Source of the DNA: Mixta hanseatica
Lineage (GTDB): Bacteria > Pseudomonadota > Gammaproteobacteria > Enterobacterales > Enterobacteriaceae
Assembly (NCBI RefSeq): GCF_023517775.1
Contig: NZ_CP082904.1
Coordinates: forward strand, 248,001-312,000
DNA: 64,000 nucleotides
Direction of reading: 5' to 3'
Under the pieces are notes generated by a model. It made no database searches and was not told the DNA's origin. It saw only the letters and a list, made by a program, of their open reading frames with translations. This document shows positions 1 to 7,609 of this stretch, one piece after another (the stretch's first letter is position 1; each line of letters begins with the position of its first letter). Position numbers and translations under genes: made by a program.

Positions 1-2
1 CC

Positions 3-2102
3 GGCGGCAACCTCGCCAACGCGCTGGAAGTAAGGCAGCAGGGCGTGGCGACAATTGGCCCCGGCAGCTCGCTTTATAGCGAGAACAGCGGTGCGCTGGT
101 TGTTCGCGGCGAAGCGGCTACCGCAAACTTTCACGGTAGCGAAACAGAGCGTAACCGCATTTTTTCCAGCGGCTCTTACGCCGTCTCGGCGCAGTATGAC
201 GGGGCGAAGGTCAATCTCTCCTGGAGCGACATTGATATCCGCAGCAGGCAGGGGTTGGCGATAGGCATATGGGCAATGAGAGGGGGGGAAATACAGGGCG
301 ATAACCTGTCGATTAGCGGTAACAGCGGGACGATAGGCATACATGCGATGGACGGAAGCAAGGTTGAACTAACCGGAAAAACGGTTATTCGAATGGCATC
401 GCCGCTCGATATGGCGTTAAGTACGCAAGATAGCGCAGGCTATCGCGCCAGCCGCATCAGCCTGAGCGGGCTAGTTGATATTGTCGGCAGTGCGAATGCC
501 GTCGCCGGTGACATCATACTGTCGATGGCTGCGGGCTCGCAGCTAACGGGCGTAGCGGTCAGCAATGGTGTTAACGGTGGCTCCGTGAATATCAATATGG
601 ACCAAAGCCAGTGGAATATGCCAGGTAATTCGCAGATAGATAATTTAACTCTGCACAGCAGTACGGTTAACTTTACCGCTGAAGAGGTGGGAACGCGTCT
701 GACGGTAGGTAATTTGGCAGGAAACGGCACCTTCGCGCTAAAGACCGATATCGTAGAACGCCGTAGCGATCGGCTGACGGTGACCGGCAGCAGCGCGGGC
801 AGCCACTATTTGCAGATAGGCAATCGCGGCGATCTACAGACCACCGGACAAGAAGTGTTGACGGTGGTAGAAACGCAGGATGGTCAGGCACGCTTTGCAT
901 TTTCGCCCACAACAGGAAAAGTAGAGCTGGGCGGTTATCTTTATGGCCTGCAGCAAGCGGGATCGAACTGGCAGCTGGCCGCCACCGGCGAGATAGACAC
1001 GCCAACGCCGGGGCCGGAAGAGGAGGAAGTTATACCGACGCCTACACCCAATCCCATACCAGATACGGAGCTGGAAGAAGAGGAACTGGAGATAACGCCG
1101 ACGCCCAATCCCGCGCCGCTACCTGAACCTGAAAAGAAGGAAGAGGAGCTGGAGATCGTGCCGCCCGCCCGGCAACCAGACGAGCCGGAAATCACCAGCA
1201 CGGCCGATGCCGGCGCTAACTTCCTGAATATCAATTACCTGATTAACTACGTGGAAACGCAAACGCTGATGCAGCGCTTTGGCGATCTGCGACAAAAAAA
1301 GAGCGGCGGCAACGGCTGGATCCGCGGCATCGGCGGACGTTTCGATGATTTCGGCAGCAACAAGCTCAACGGTTTTCGTCTGAGCTATTCCGGCATGCAG
1401 TTTGGCGTTGATAAACAGATTGCGCCAGAAACGCCGGTAACGCTGGGTCTTTTTATGGGCGTCACCAACGGTAAGGCTCATTACGCCTCCGGCCGTGGCG
1501 ATCAAAGCTCGAAACATACCGGTTTCTATCTTAGCGCGCTGGCCGATAACGGCCTGTGGCTGGATGGTCTGGTGAAATATGCGCGTATGAAAAACAGCTT
1601 TAACGTCAGAGATTCTCAGGGAACGGCAGTCGGCGGTCATAGCGCCGCTGATAGCTACAGCGCCTCGCTGGAGGGAGGGAAACGCATTAACCTGACGGCG
1701 GCAGCGCAGGGTTTCTACCTGGAACCGCAGCTGCAGCTAAGCTGGAGCCATCAGCAGAAGGATCGTCTGGTTGCTTCCAACGGTCTGCATATCGACCTTG
1801 AGGGCTATCATTCTTTACTGGGACGCGCCAGTGCGCTGCTCGGCTATCGCGTGCAGCAGAAAGGCCTGGATCTCAATCTTTATCTGAAAAGCGGCATCGT
1901 GCGCGAATTTAAGGGCGATACCCGCTATCGTCTTAACGGTTCGCCGGAGAGGCACAGTTTTAACGGCGACTGGTGGAATAATGGCCTTGGCGTCAGCGCG
2001 CAAATCGCCGACCAGCACGTGGTCTATCTGGAGGGTGATAGCTCGACCGGCAGCCAGTTTAATCAACGGCGGTTTAACGCTGGCTATCGCTTTAGCTTCT
2101 GA
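3..2102 (+). CDS. Autotransporter, C-terminal part (5' end outside window)
   Basis: The frame is open from base 3, so the true start lies upstream and at least 699 codons are present. The first ~300 residues are Gly/Asn/Ser-rich beta-helix-like sequence typical of a pertactin-type passenger. A linker of about 65 residues follows (about 1000-1200), made of repeated acidic and TPTPNP-like blocks. The last ~280 residues form a typical autotransporter beta-barrel ending in an aromatic residue (YRFSF), the usual signal for outer-membrane assembly. It is probably a surface-exposed type Va secreted protein (adhesin-like); the passenger function cannot be read. The TGA stop is at 2100-2102. A GTG at 45 is an internal codon and not a credible start. 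Confidence 0.88.
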   Translation, partial: GGNLANALEVRQQGVATIGPGSSLYSENSGALVVRGEAATANFHGSETERNRIFSSGSYAVSAQYDGAKVNLSWSDIDIRSRQGLAIGIWAMRGGEIQGDNLSISGNSGTIGIHAMDGSKVELTGKTVIRMASPLDMALSTQDSAGYRASRISLSGLVDIVGSANAVAGDIILSMAAGSQLTGVAVSNGVNGGSVNINMDQSQWNMPGNSQIDNLTLHSSTVNFTAEEVGTRLTVGNLAGNGTFALKTDIVERRSDRLTVTGSSAGSHYLQIGNRGDLQTTGQEVLTVVETQDGQARFAFSPTTGKVELGGYLYGLQQAGSNWQLAATGEIDTPTPGPEEEEVIPTPTPNPIPDTELEEEELEITPTPNPAPLPEPEKKEEELEIVPPARQPDEPEITSTADAGANFLNINYLINYVETQTLMQRFGDLRQKKSGGNGWIRGIGGRFDDFGSNKLNGFRLSYSGMQFGVDKQIAPETPVTLGLFMGVTNGKAHYASGRGDQSSKHTGFYLSALADNGLWLDGLVKYARMKNSFNVRDSQGTAVGGHSAADSYSASLEGGKRINLTAAAQGFYLEPQLQLSWSHQQKDRLVASNGLHIDLEGYHSLLGRASALLGYRVQQKGLDLNLYLKSGIVREFKGDTRYRLNGSPERHSFNGDWWNNGLGVSAQIADQHVVYLEGDSSTGSQFNQRRFNAGYRFSF

Positions 2103-2227
2103 GGTTAACGCACCTTTACCTGCTTTTACCTAAGCAGCGCGCCTGGCTGGCCTGATTGCGCTTATATTTTTGCCGTACGGGTTGTTTTTTACCGCTTCAG
2201 GCGGCCACATTCCACAGGAGCAGAATA

Positions 2228-3232
2228 ATGAACAAGCTAACGTCTATGGCCTCGGCCCTGACGCTGATGCTGGCGACGGGTCATGCCGCCGCCGCTTCCT
2301 ACGGCGAGCAGCTGGAAGGCTTTTCAATGCCTTATCCGCTACAGCATTTCACCTTTACCTCTCAGCAGCAGAACCTCAGCATGGGGTATATGGACGTTAA
2401 GCCGGTCGGCAACGCCAATGGTCACGTAGTGGTACTGATGCATGGTAAGAACTTTTGCGGCGCCACCTGGGAAAGTACGCTGCGAGCGTTAAGCCAGCAG
2501 GGCTATCGGGTTATCGCACCGGATCAGATCGGTTTCTGTACCTCAACCAAACCGGATAACTACCAGTACAGCTTCCAGCAGCTGGCTAACAATACCCATC
2601 AGCTATTGCAGCGCCTTGGCGTGGAGAAAGCGATCGTTATCGGCCACTCCACCGGCGGCATGCTGGCGGCGCGCTACGCGCTAATGTATCCGCAGCAGAC
2701 GGAAAAGCTGGTGATGGTCAACCCTATCGGCCTTGAAGACTGGAAAGCCAAAGGCGCGCCCTGGCGATCGGTGGACGACTGGTATCAGCGCGAACTGAAA
2801 CTGTCGGCGGAGGGTATAAAAAAGTATGAGCAGCAAACCTACTATTCTGGTCAGTGGAAGCCGGAATATGACAAATGGGTCGATATGCTGGCCGGGCTGA
2901 ACAGCGGGCCGGGGCATAAAAAAGTCGCCTGGAACTCTGCGCTGATCTACGACATGATCTATACCCAGCCGGTTTACTATGAATTGCCGGACCTGCGTGT
3001 TCCCACCACCTTATTTATCGGCACCGCTGATACCACCGCCATCGGCAGCGATATTGCTTCGCCGGAGGTGAAGGCGCAGCTGGGTCATTATCAGGTGCTG
3101 GGCAAAGAGGCAGCCAAACGCATTCCTCATGCCCGCCTGGTAGAGTTTGACGGTATGGGACACGCGCCACAAATGGAAGCGCCGGATAAGTTTCATCAGG
3201 CGCTGATCGAGGATTTAGCGACGTTAAAATGA
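2228..3232 (+). CDS. Exported alpha/beta hydrolase
   Basis: 334-aa alpha/beta-hydrolase-fold protein. An AGGAG-type ribosome site just before ATG 2228 decides the start; an upstream in-frame start at 2156 lacks one. Residues 1-23 form a signal peptide (hydrophobic core, Ala-rich cleavage site), so it probably acts in the periplasm. Visible motifs are an HGK oxyanion-type turn, the nucleophile elbow GHSTGG with Ser141, and a C-terminal GMGHAP holding the likely catalytic His312. Substrate unknown. The stop overlaps the start of the M19 dipeptidase (ATGA), so the two are co-translated, just upstream of the pqq operon. Haloalkane-dehalogenase or epoxide-hydrolase-like activity is possible but unsupported. 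Confidence 0.85.
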   Translation: MNKLTSMASALTLMLATGHAAAASYGEQLEGFSMPYPLQHFTFTSQQQNLSMGYMDVKPVGNANGHVVVLMHGKNFCGATWESTLRALSQQGYRVIAPDQIGFCTSTKPDNYQYSFQQLANNTHQLLQRLGVEKAIVIGHSTGGMLAARYALMYPQQTEKLVMVNPIGLEDWKAKGAPWRSVDDWYQRELKLSAEGIKKYEQQTYYSGQWKPEYDKWVDMLAGLNSGPGHKKVAWNSALIYDMIYTQPVYYELPDLRVPTTLFIGTADTTAIGSDIASPEVKAQLGHYQVLGKEAAKRIPHARLVEFDGMGHAPQMEAPDKFHQALIEDLATLK

Positions 3233-4269
3233 TAAACGCGGGAAAATTTTTTGATGGCCACAACGATCTGTTGCTGCGCCTGTGGGTAAATCACGCGGAC
3301 AATCCGGTGCAGGCTTTTTTCAACGGCCGGGAGCAGGGCCATCTCGATTTTCCTCGTATGCGTCAGGGCGGTTTTGCCGGCGGTCTGTTTGCGGTTTTTG
3401 TGCCGCCGGTCGCCTGGCTGGCCGGGGAGCGCGGTCAGGAGGTGACGCTGGTGCAGGCGCAGCACGACGCGCTGGCGATAGCCGAGGCGCAGATTGCCAT
3501 TCTGCGTCAGCTGGCGGAGGCGTCCGCAGGTCGGGCGCGGCTCTGCCTGTCCGCCGCCGATATTGAACAGTGTCTGCAACAGGATGTGCTGGCGTTGGTA
3601 ATGCATATCGAAGGCGCAGAGATGTTGGATGAGGAACTGACGCTGCTGGATCGTTTTTATCAGCTTGGGCTGCGCAGCATCGGACCGTTCTGGAATCTGC
3701 CCAATCGCTTCGGCGTCGGGGTGAACGGTGGTTTTCCCGGCTCGCCCGATACTGGCGAAGGCATGACGGCAGCGGGTAAGGCGCTGATTCGTGCCTGTAA
3801 TCAGCGACGGCTGCTGATTGACCTGTCGCATATGAATGAGAAAACCTTCTGGCAAACCGCTGAGCTGAGCGATGCGCCGCTGGTGGCCACGCATTCTAAT
3901 GCGCACGCGCTTTGCGCGCAGCCGCGTAACCTGACCAATGCGCAGCTGGAGGCGATCGCCGCCAGCAACGGATTTGTCGGGGTTAACTTCGGCAATGCTT
4001 TTCTGCGCGCCGACGGGCAGCGCAACGCCGACACCTCCCTTAACGAAATTGTTAAGCATTTGTGTTTTCTGCTGGATAAGTTAGGGGAAGATCGGGTGGG
4101 CTTTGGCTCTGATTTCGACGGCATCAGCGTGCCGGAAAGCCTGGGTGATGTCACCGGGATGCCCGCGCTGTTTAACGCCTTAACCGCTGCGGGTATTGAT
4201 GCGGATCTGCAACAAAAGCTGGCCTGGCGCAACTGGCTGCGAGTGTTAAAGCGCACGTGGGGTCAATAG
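3229..4269 (+). CDS. Membrane dipeptidase family (M19) protein
   Basis: 346-aa metallo-dipeptidase of the renal dipeptidase family. The N-terminal DGHNDLLLR stretch carries the first zinc ligands (H11, D13). Downstream are a conserved MHIEGAE (bridging Glu), DLSHMNE and ATHSNAHALC (His ligands), and GFGSDFDG near the C terminus, so the active site looks complete. No signal peptide is visible, suggesting a cytoplasmic enzyme. It overlaps the upstream hydrolase by 4 bp and ends 130 bp before pqqA. M19 genes also lie beside pqq operons in other enterobacteria (recollection). A role in trimming the PqqA-derived Glu-Tyr precursor is attractive, but it is inference. Confidence 0.87.
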   Translation: MINAGKFFDGHNDLLLRLWVNHADNPVQAFFNGREQGHLDFPRMRQGGFAGGLFAVFVPPVAWLAGERGQEVTLVQAQHDALAIAEAQIAILRQLAEASAGRARLCLSAADIEQCLQQDVLALVMHIEGAEMLDEELTLLDRFYQLGLRSIGPFWNLPNRFGVGVNGGFPGSPDTGEGMTAAGKALIRACNQRRLLIDLSHMNEKTFWQTAELSDAPLVATHSNAHALCAQPRNLTNAQLEAIAASNGFVGVNFGNAFLRADGQRNADTSLNEIVKHLCFLLDKLGEDRVGFGSDFDGISVPESLGDVTGMPALFNALTAAGIDADLQQKLAWRNWLRVLKRTWGQ

Positions 4270-4275
4270 AAAAGT

Positions 4276-4291
4276 TGCGATCTAAGTCACA
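4276..4291 (+). promoter_or_regulatory. CRP-like site upstream of pqqA
   Basis: TGCGA-N6-TCACA differs from the CRP core TGTGA-N6-TCACA at one base. It lies about 40 bp upstream of a TTGACA -35 candidate, which would place it roughly -70 to -80, a class I activator position. Inference from motif only. Confidence 0.45.
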
Positions 4292-4325
4292 TTAGAGCAA
4301 CATCTGCGCTGCCAAATTTTCATAT

Positions 4326-4356
4326 TTGACAAGTTACGGATTGCCTGCCGCAATTA
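4326..4356 (+). promoter_or_regulatory. pqqA promoter candidate
   Basis: A perfect -35 box TTGACA lies at 4326-4331. The -10 is weak: CGCAAT at 17 bp spacing, or CAATTA at 19 bp. The leader then runs to a strong ribosome site (AAGAGGAGA) before pqqA. Confidence 0.5.
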
Positions 4357-4398
4357 AGGGTGACAATCCGTCATTTTAACACCAAGAGGAGAACCCCT

Positions 4399-4476
4399 AT
4401 GTCCGCATGGATCAAACCTGCATTTGAAGATTTACGTCTGGGTCTGGAAGTAACGCTGTATATTTCCAACCGCTAA
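4399..4476 (+). CDS. pqqA: PQQ precursor peptide PqqA
   Basis: 25-residue ribosomal peptide that supplies the backbone of pyrroloquinoline quinone. The conserved core ends in [10 protein letters not shown], with Glu17 and Tyr21 in the ExxxY spacing; these are the two residues PqqE cross-links and that end up in the cofactor. A strong AAGAGGAGA ribosome site precedes ATG 4399. It is followed by a GC-rich hairpin and then pqqB, an arrangement expected to make pqqA more abundant than the downstream enzymes. Confidence 0.97.
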   Translation: MSAWIKPAFEDLRLGLEVTLYISNR

Positions 4477-4483
4477 TCCCTGC

Positions 4484-4502
4484 GCCCGCGCCCGTCGCGG
4501 GC
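4484..4502 (+). terminator. Hairpin between pqqA and pqqB
   Basis: GCCCGCG / CGCGGGC with a 5-nt loop (4491-4495), starting 7 nt after the pqqA stop. There is no following T-run, so it is more likely a partial attenuator or mRNA-stabilising stem that raises pqqA over pqqB-F than a full terminator. Confidence 0.6.
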
Positions 4503-4529
4503 CTGTTACTCTCCTTTCCCGGTTATCAC

Positions 4530-5441
4530 ATGCAGATCAAAGTTCTTGGCTCCGCGGCTGGCGGAGGGTTCCCGCAATGGAACTGTAACTGTAAAAACTG
4601 CCAGGGCGTGCGTAACGGCACGATGAAAACCTCACGGCGTACGCAATCTTCTATTGCGCTCAGCGACAATGGAAAAGATTGGGTACTGTGCAATGTCTCG
4701 CCCGATATTTGCCATCAGCTGCTGGCTTCGCCCGAATTGAATAACCCCGACGTGCTGCGCGGCACCGGTATTGGCGCCATTATCCTTACCGACAGCCAGA
4801 TCGATCACAGCGCGGGCTTACTCAATTTGCGTGAAGGCTGTCCGCACCATGTCTGGTGTACTGAAGAGGTTCATCAGGATCTCACTACCGGCTTTCCGGT
4901 TTTTACCATGCTTTCTCACTGGAACGGCGGGCTGATCCATCATGCCATCGTACCGGAGCAGACATTCAGCGTCAGCGTCTGCCAGAGTCTGCGCTTTACC
5001 GCCATTCCACTGTTGAGCAACGCGCCGCCTTACTCGCCGTATCGCGACCGTCCGCTGCCGGGCCATAACGTGGCGCTATTTATCGAAGATGGCAATAGCG
5101 GTAAAAGCCTGCTGTATGCGCCGGGCCTGGGCGAGCCGGATAATGCGCTGATGCCGTGGCTGCAAAAGGCGGACTGCCTGTTGATCGACGGCACGCTGTG
5201 GCGCGATAACGAGCTGGCGGCGACCGGCGTCGGCAAAAATACCGGTAAAGATATGGGCCACCTGGCGCTGTCAGAAGAACAGGGACTGGCCGCGCTGCTG
5301 GCATCGCTACCGGCGGAACGTAAAATTCTGATCCATATTAACAACACCAACCCCATCCTGGATGAAGAGTCCCCCGAGCGCCAAAGCCTGACGCAGCAGG
5401 GCATCGAAGTGAGCTGGGATGGCATGTTAATCGAGGTATAA
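4530..5441 (+). CDS. pqqB: PqqB, PQQ biosynthesis metallo-beta-lactamase-fold oxygenase
   Basis: 303 aa, the family's normal length. The sequence opens [19 protein letters not shown], characteristic of PqqB, and contains the reduced metal motif [13 protein letters not shown] in place of the full HxHxDH of classical MBL hydrolases. PqqB is known to hydroxylate the tyrosine part of the Glu-Tyr intermediate; it was once thought to be a PQQ carrier. CNCKNC near residue 20 is a Cys cluster typical of the family. It is second in the pqqABCDEF operon, with 2 bp to pqqC. Confidence 0.96.
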   Translation: MQIKVLGSAAGGGFPQWNCNCKNCQGVRNGTMKTSRRTQSSIALSDNGKDWVLCNVSPDICHQLLASPELNNPDVLRGTGIGAIILTDSQIDHSAGLLNLREGCPHHVWCTEEVHQDLTTGFPVFTMLSHWNGGLIHHAIVPEQTFSVSVCQSLRFTAIPLLSNAPPYSPYRDRPLPGHNVALFIEDGNSGKSLLYAPGLGEPDNALMPWLQKADCLLIDGTLWRDNELAATGVGKNTGKDMGHLALSEEQGLAALLASLPAERKILIHINNTNPILDEESPERQSLTQQGIEVSWDGMLIEV

Positions 5442-5443
5442 CC

Positions 5444-6199
5444 ATGACGCAGGCACAGCCGCTTTCGCCGCAGGCTTTTGAACAGGCGCTGCGCGCCAAA
5501 GGCGCTTATTACCATATTCATCATCCCTATCACATCGCGATGCACAACGGCAAAGCGACGCGTGAGCAGATTCAGGGCTGGGTGGCGAACCGCTACTACT
5601 ATCAGACCAATATCCCGCTGAAAGATGCCGCTATTATGGCTAACTGCCCGCATCCGGAGGTGCGCCGCAAATGGGTGCAGCGCATTCTCGATCACGACGG
5701 CTACGGTGACAGCGAAGGCGGCATTGAAGCCTGGCTGCGCCTGGGCGAGGCGGTAGGTCTGGATCGCGAAGTGGTGCAATCGGAAGCGTTGGTGCTGCCC
5801 GGCGTGCGCTTCGCGGTAGATGCCTATGTTAATTTCGCCCGCCGCGCCAACTGGCAGGAAGCGGCCTGTAGCTCGCTGACCGAGCTGTTCGCGCCGCAGA
5901 TCCATCAGGCGCGGCTCGACAGCTGGCCGCAGCACTATCCGTGGATCGAAGCGGAAGGCTACGACTATTTCCGCAGCCGCCTGAGTCAGGCGAACCGCGA
6001 CGTAGAGCATGGCCTGCAGCTGGCGCTGGAGTATTGCGACACGGTAGAGAAACAGCAGCGGATGCTGGAAATCCTGCAGTTTAAGCTGGATATTCTGTGG
6101 AGCATGCTGGATGCGATGACCATGGCGTACGAAATGAAACGTCCCCCTTACCATACGGTCACGGCGGATCTCGCCTGGCATAAAACGAGACTGGTGTAA
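5444..6199 (+). CDS. pqqC: PqqC, pyrroloquinoline-quinone synthase
   Basis: 251-aa cofactor-free oxidase that carries out the final ring closure and eight-electron oxidation of AHQQ to PQQ. The all-helical TenA-like fold is recognisable from the sequence, including [15 protein letters not shown] near residue 20, [15 protein letters not shown] and the [11 protein letters not shown] loop. Length and motifs are complete. The stop shares a base with the pqqD start (TAATG at 6197-6201), so translation is probably coupled. Confidence 0.97.
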   Translation: MTQAQPLSPQAFEQALRAKGAYYHIHHPYHIAMHNGKATREQIQGWVANRYYYQTNIPLKDAAIMANCPHPEVRRKWVQRILDHDGYGDSEGGIEAWLRLGEAVGLDREVVQSEALVLPGVRFAVDAYVNFARRANWQEAACSSLTELFAPQIHQARLDSWPQHYPWIEAEGYDYFRSRLSQANRDVEHGLQLALEYCDTVEKQQRMLEILQFKLDILWSMLDAMTMAYEMKRPPYHTVTADLAWHKTRLV

Positions 6200-6477
6200 T
6201 GGAAATTACCGCATCACAGATCCCGCAGTTCCGCCGCGGTTTCCGCCTGCAGTGGGAAGAGGCGCAAAACTGTCATGTCATCCTCTATCCGGAAGGCATG
6301 GCGCGTCTGAACGGCAGCGCCGCAGAAATTTTACTGCTGGTGGATGGCAAGCGCACCTTGGGCGATATCGTCGCCGAGCTGAGCGCGCGTTTCCCCGGCG
6401 TGCCCGATCTGGGCAATGACGTGACTGATTTTTTTGGCCAGGCCTATGAACAGAAGTGGATCATCTTCCGTGACTGA
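6199..6477 (+). CDS. pqqD: PqqD, PqqA-binding chaperone
   Basis: 92-aa RiPP recognition element that binds PqqA and presents it to the radical-SAM enzyme PqqE. The conserved segments [29 protein letters not shown] and [11 protein letters not shown] match the family. It overlaps pqqC by one base and pqqE by 8 bp, fitting its role as PqqE partner (the two are fused in some bacteria). Confidence 0.96.
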   Translation: MEITASQIPQFRRGFRLQWEEAQNCHVILYPEGMARLNGSAAEILLLVDGKRTLGDIVAELSARFPGVPDLGNDVTDFFGQAYEQKWIIFRD

Positions 6478-7609
6478 ACGGAAACCGGCGGTTAACCCGC
6501 CGCTGTGGCTGCTGGCGGAGCTAACCTACCGCTGTCCGCTGCAGTGCCCGTACTGCTCTAACCCGCTCGATTTTGCCCAGCAGGATAAAGAGCTGACCAC
6601 CGAGCAGTGGATTGAGGTATTTCGCCAGGCACGGGCGATGGGCAGCGTGCAGATCGGTTTCTCCGGCGGCGAGCCGCTGGTGCGCAAAGATCTGCCGGAG
6701 CTGATCGCCGCCGCGCGCAATCTTGGCTTTTACACCAACCTGATCACCTCCGGCATCGGGCTGACCGAGAAAAAGCTGGATAGCTTTGCCGAGGCCGGAC
6801 TGGATCATATTCAGATCAGCTTTCAGGCGAGTGATGAAACGCTGAACGCCGCGCTGGCCGGCTCGGAAAAGGCGTTCCGGCAAAAGCTGGAAATGGCGCG
6901 GGCGGTTAAAGCGCACGGCTATCCGATGGTGCTGAACTTTGTGCTGCACCGCCATAACATCGACCAGATCGATCGCATTATTGAACTGTGCATCGAGCTG
7001 GAGGCGGACGACGTCGAGCTGGCGACCTGTCAGTTTTACGGCTGGGCGCAGCTCAATCGCGAAGGATTGCTACCCACACGCGAGCAGATCGAGCGGGCCG
7101 AGCAGGTGGTGAAGCAATATCGTCAGCGCATGGCGGAAAGCGGCAGCCTGACCAATCTGCTGTTTGTGACGCCTGATTATTATGAAGAGCGCCCCAAAGG
7201 CTGTATGGGCGGCTGGGGAGCAATTTTTCTCAGCGTGACGCCGGAAGGCACCGCGCTGCCGTGCCACAGTGCGCGCCAGCTGCCGGTAGAGTTCCCGTCG
7301 GTGCTGGAGCACGATCTGCAGCATATCTGGTATGAATCCTTCGGCTTTAATCGCTATCGTGGCTTTGACTGGATGCCGGAACCTTGCCGTTCCTGCGACG
7401 AAAAAGAGAAGGATTTCGGCGGCTGCCGCTGTCAGGCCTTTATGCTGACCGGCAACGCCGATAATGCCGATCCGGTCTGCGCTAAATCGCCGCATCACGG
7501 CAAAATCCTTGCGGCGCGTGAGGAGGCCAACTGTACCCAGATGCAGATTAGCCAGCTGCAGTTCCGCAATCGGGTTAATTCTCAGCTGATCTTTAAGGCG
7601 AACGCGTAA
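6470..7609 (+). CDS. pqqE: PqqE, radical SAM PqqA cross-linking enzyme
   Basis: 379-aa enzyme that forms the C-C bond between Glu and Tyr of PqqA. The N-terminal radical-SAM CxxxCxxC is CPLQCPYC (C22, C26, C29). The C-terminal SPASM domain shows the expected auxiliary-cluster cysteines ([35 protein letters not shown]). GTG 6470 is chosen because it gives the family's usual N terminus ([13 protein letters not shown]); a longer in-frame TTG start at 6434 lies inside pqqD. The stop overlaps the pqqF start (TAATG). Confidence 0.95.
   Translation: MTERKPAVNPPLWLLAELTYRCPLQCPYCSNPLDFAQQDKELTTEQWIEVFRQARAMGSVQIGFSGGEPLVRKDLPELIAAARNLGFYTNLITSGIGLTEKKLDSFAEAGLDHIQISFQASDETLNAALAGSEKAFRQKLEMARAVKAHGYPMVLNFVLHRHNIDQIDRIIELCIELEADDVELATCQFYGWAQLNREGLLPTREQIERAEQVVKQYRQRMAESGSLTNLLFVTPDYYEERPKGCMGGWGAIFLSVTPEGTALPCHSARQLPVEFPSVLEHDLQHIWYESFGFNRYRGFDWMPEPCRSCDEKEKDFGGCRCQAFMLTGNADNADPVCAKSPHHGKILAAREEANCTQMQISQLQFRNRVNSQLIFKANA

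Noticed and set aside
3196..4059. 287-aa open frame antisense to the M19 dipeptidase
   Set aside because: Composition follows the opposite strand; no domain, start signal or promoter.
5030..6181. 383-aa open frame antisense to pqqB/pqqC
   Set aside because: A shadow of high-GC coding sequence; no ribosome site, and the sense genes are strongly conserved.
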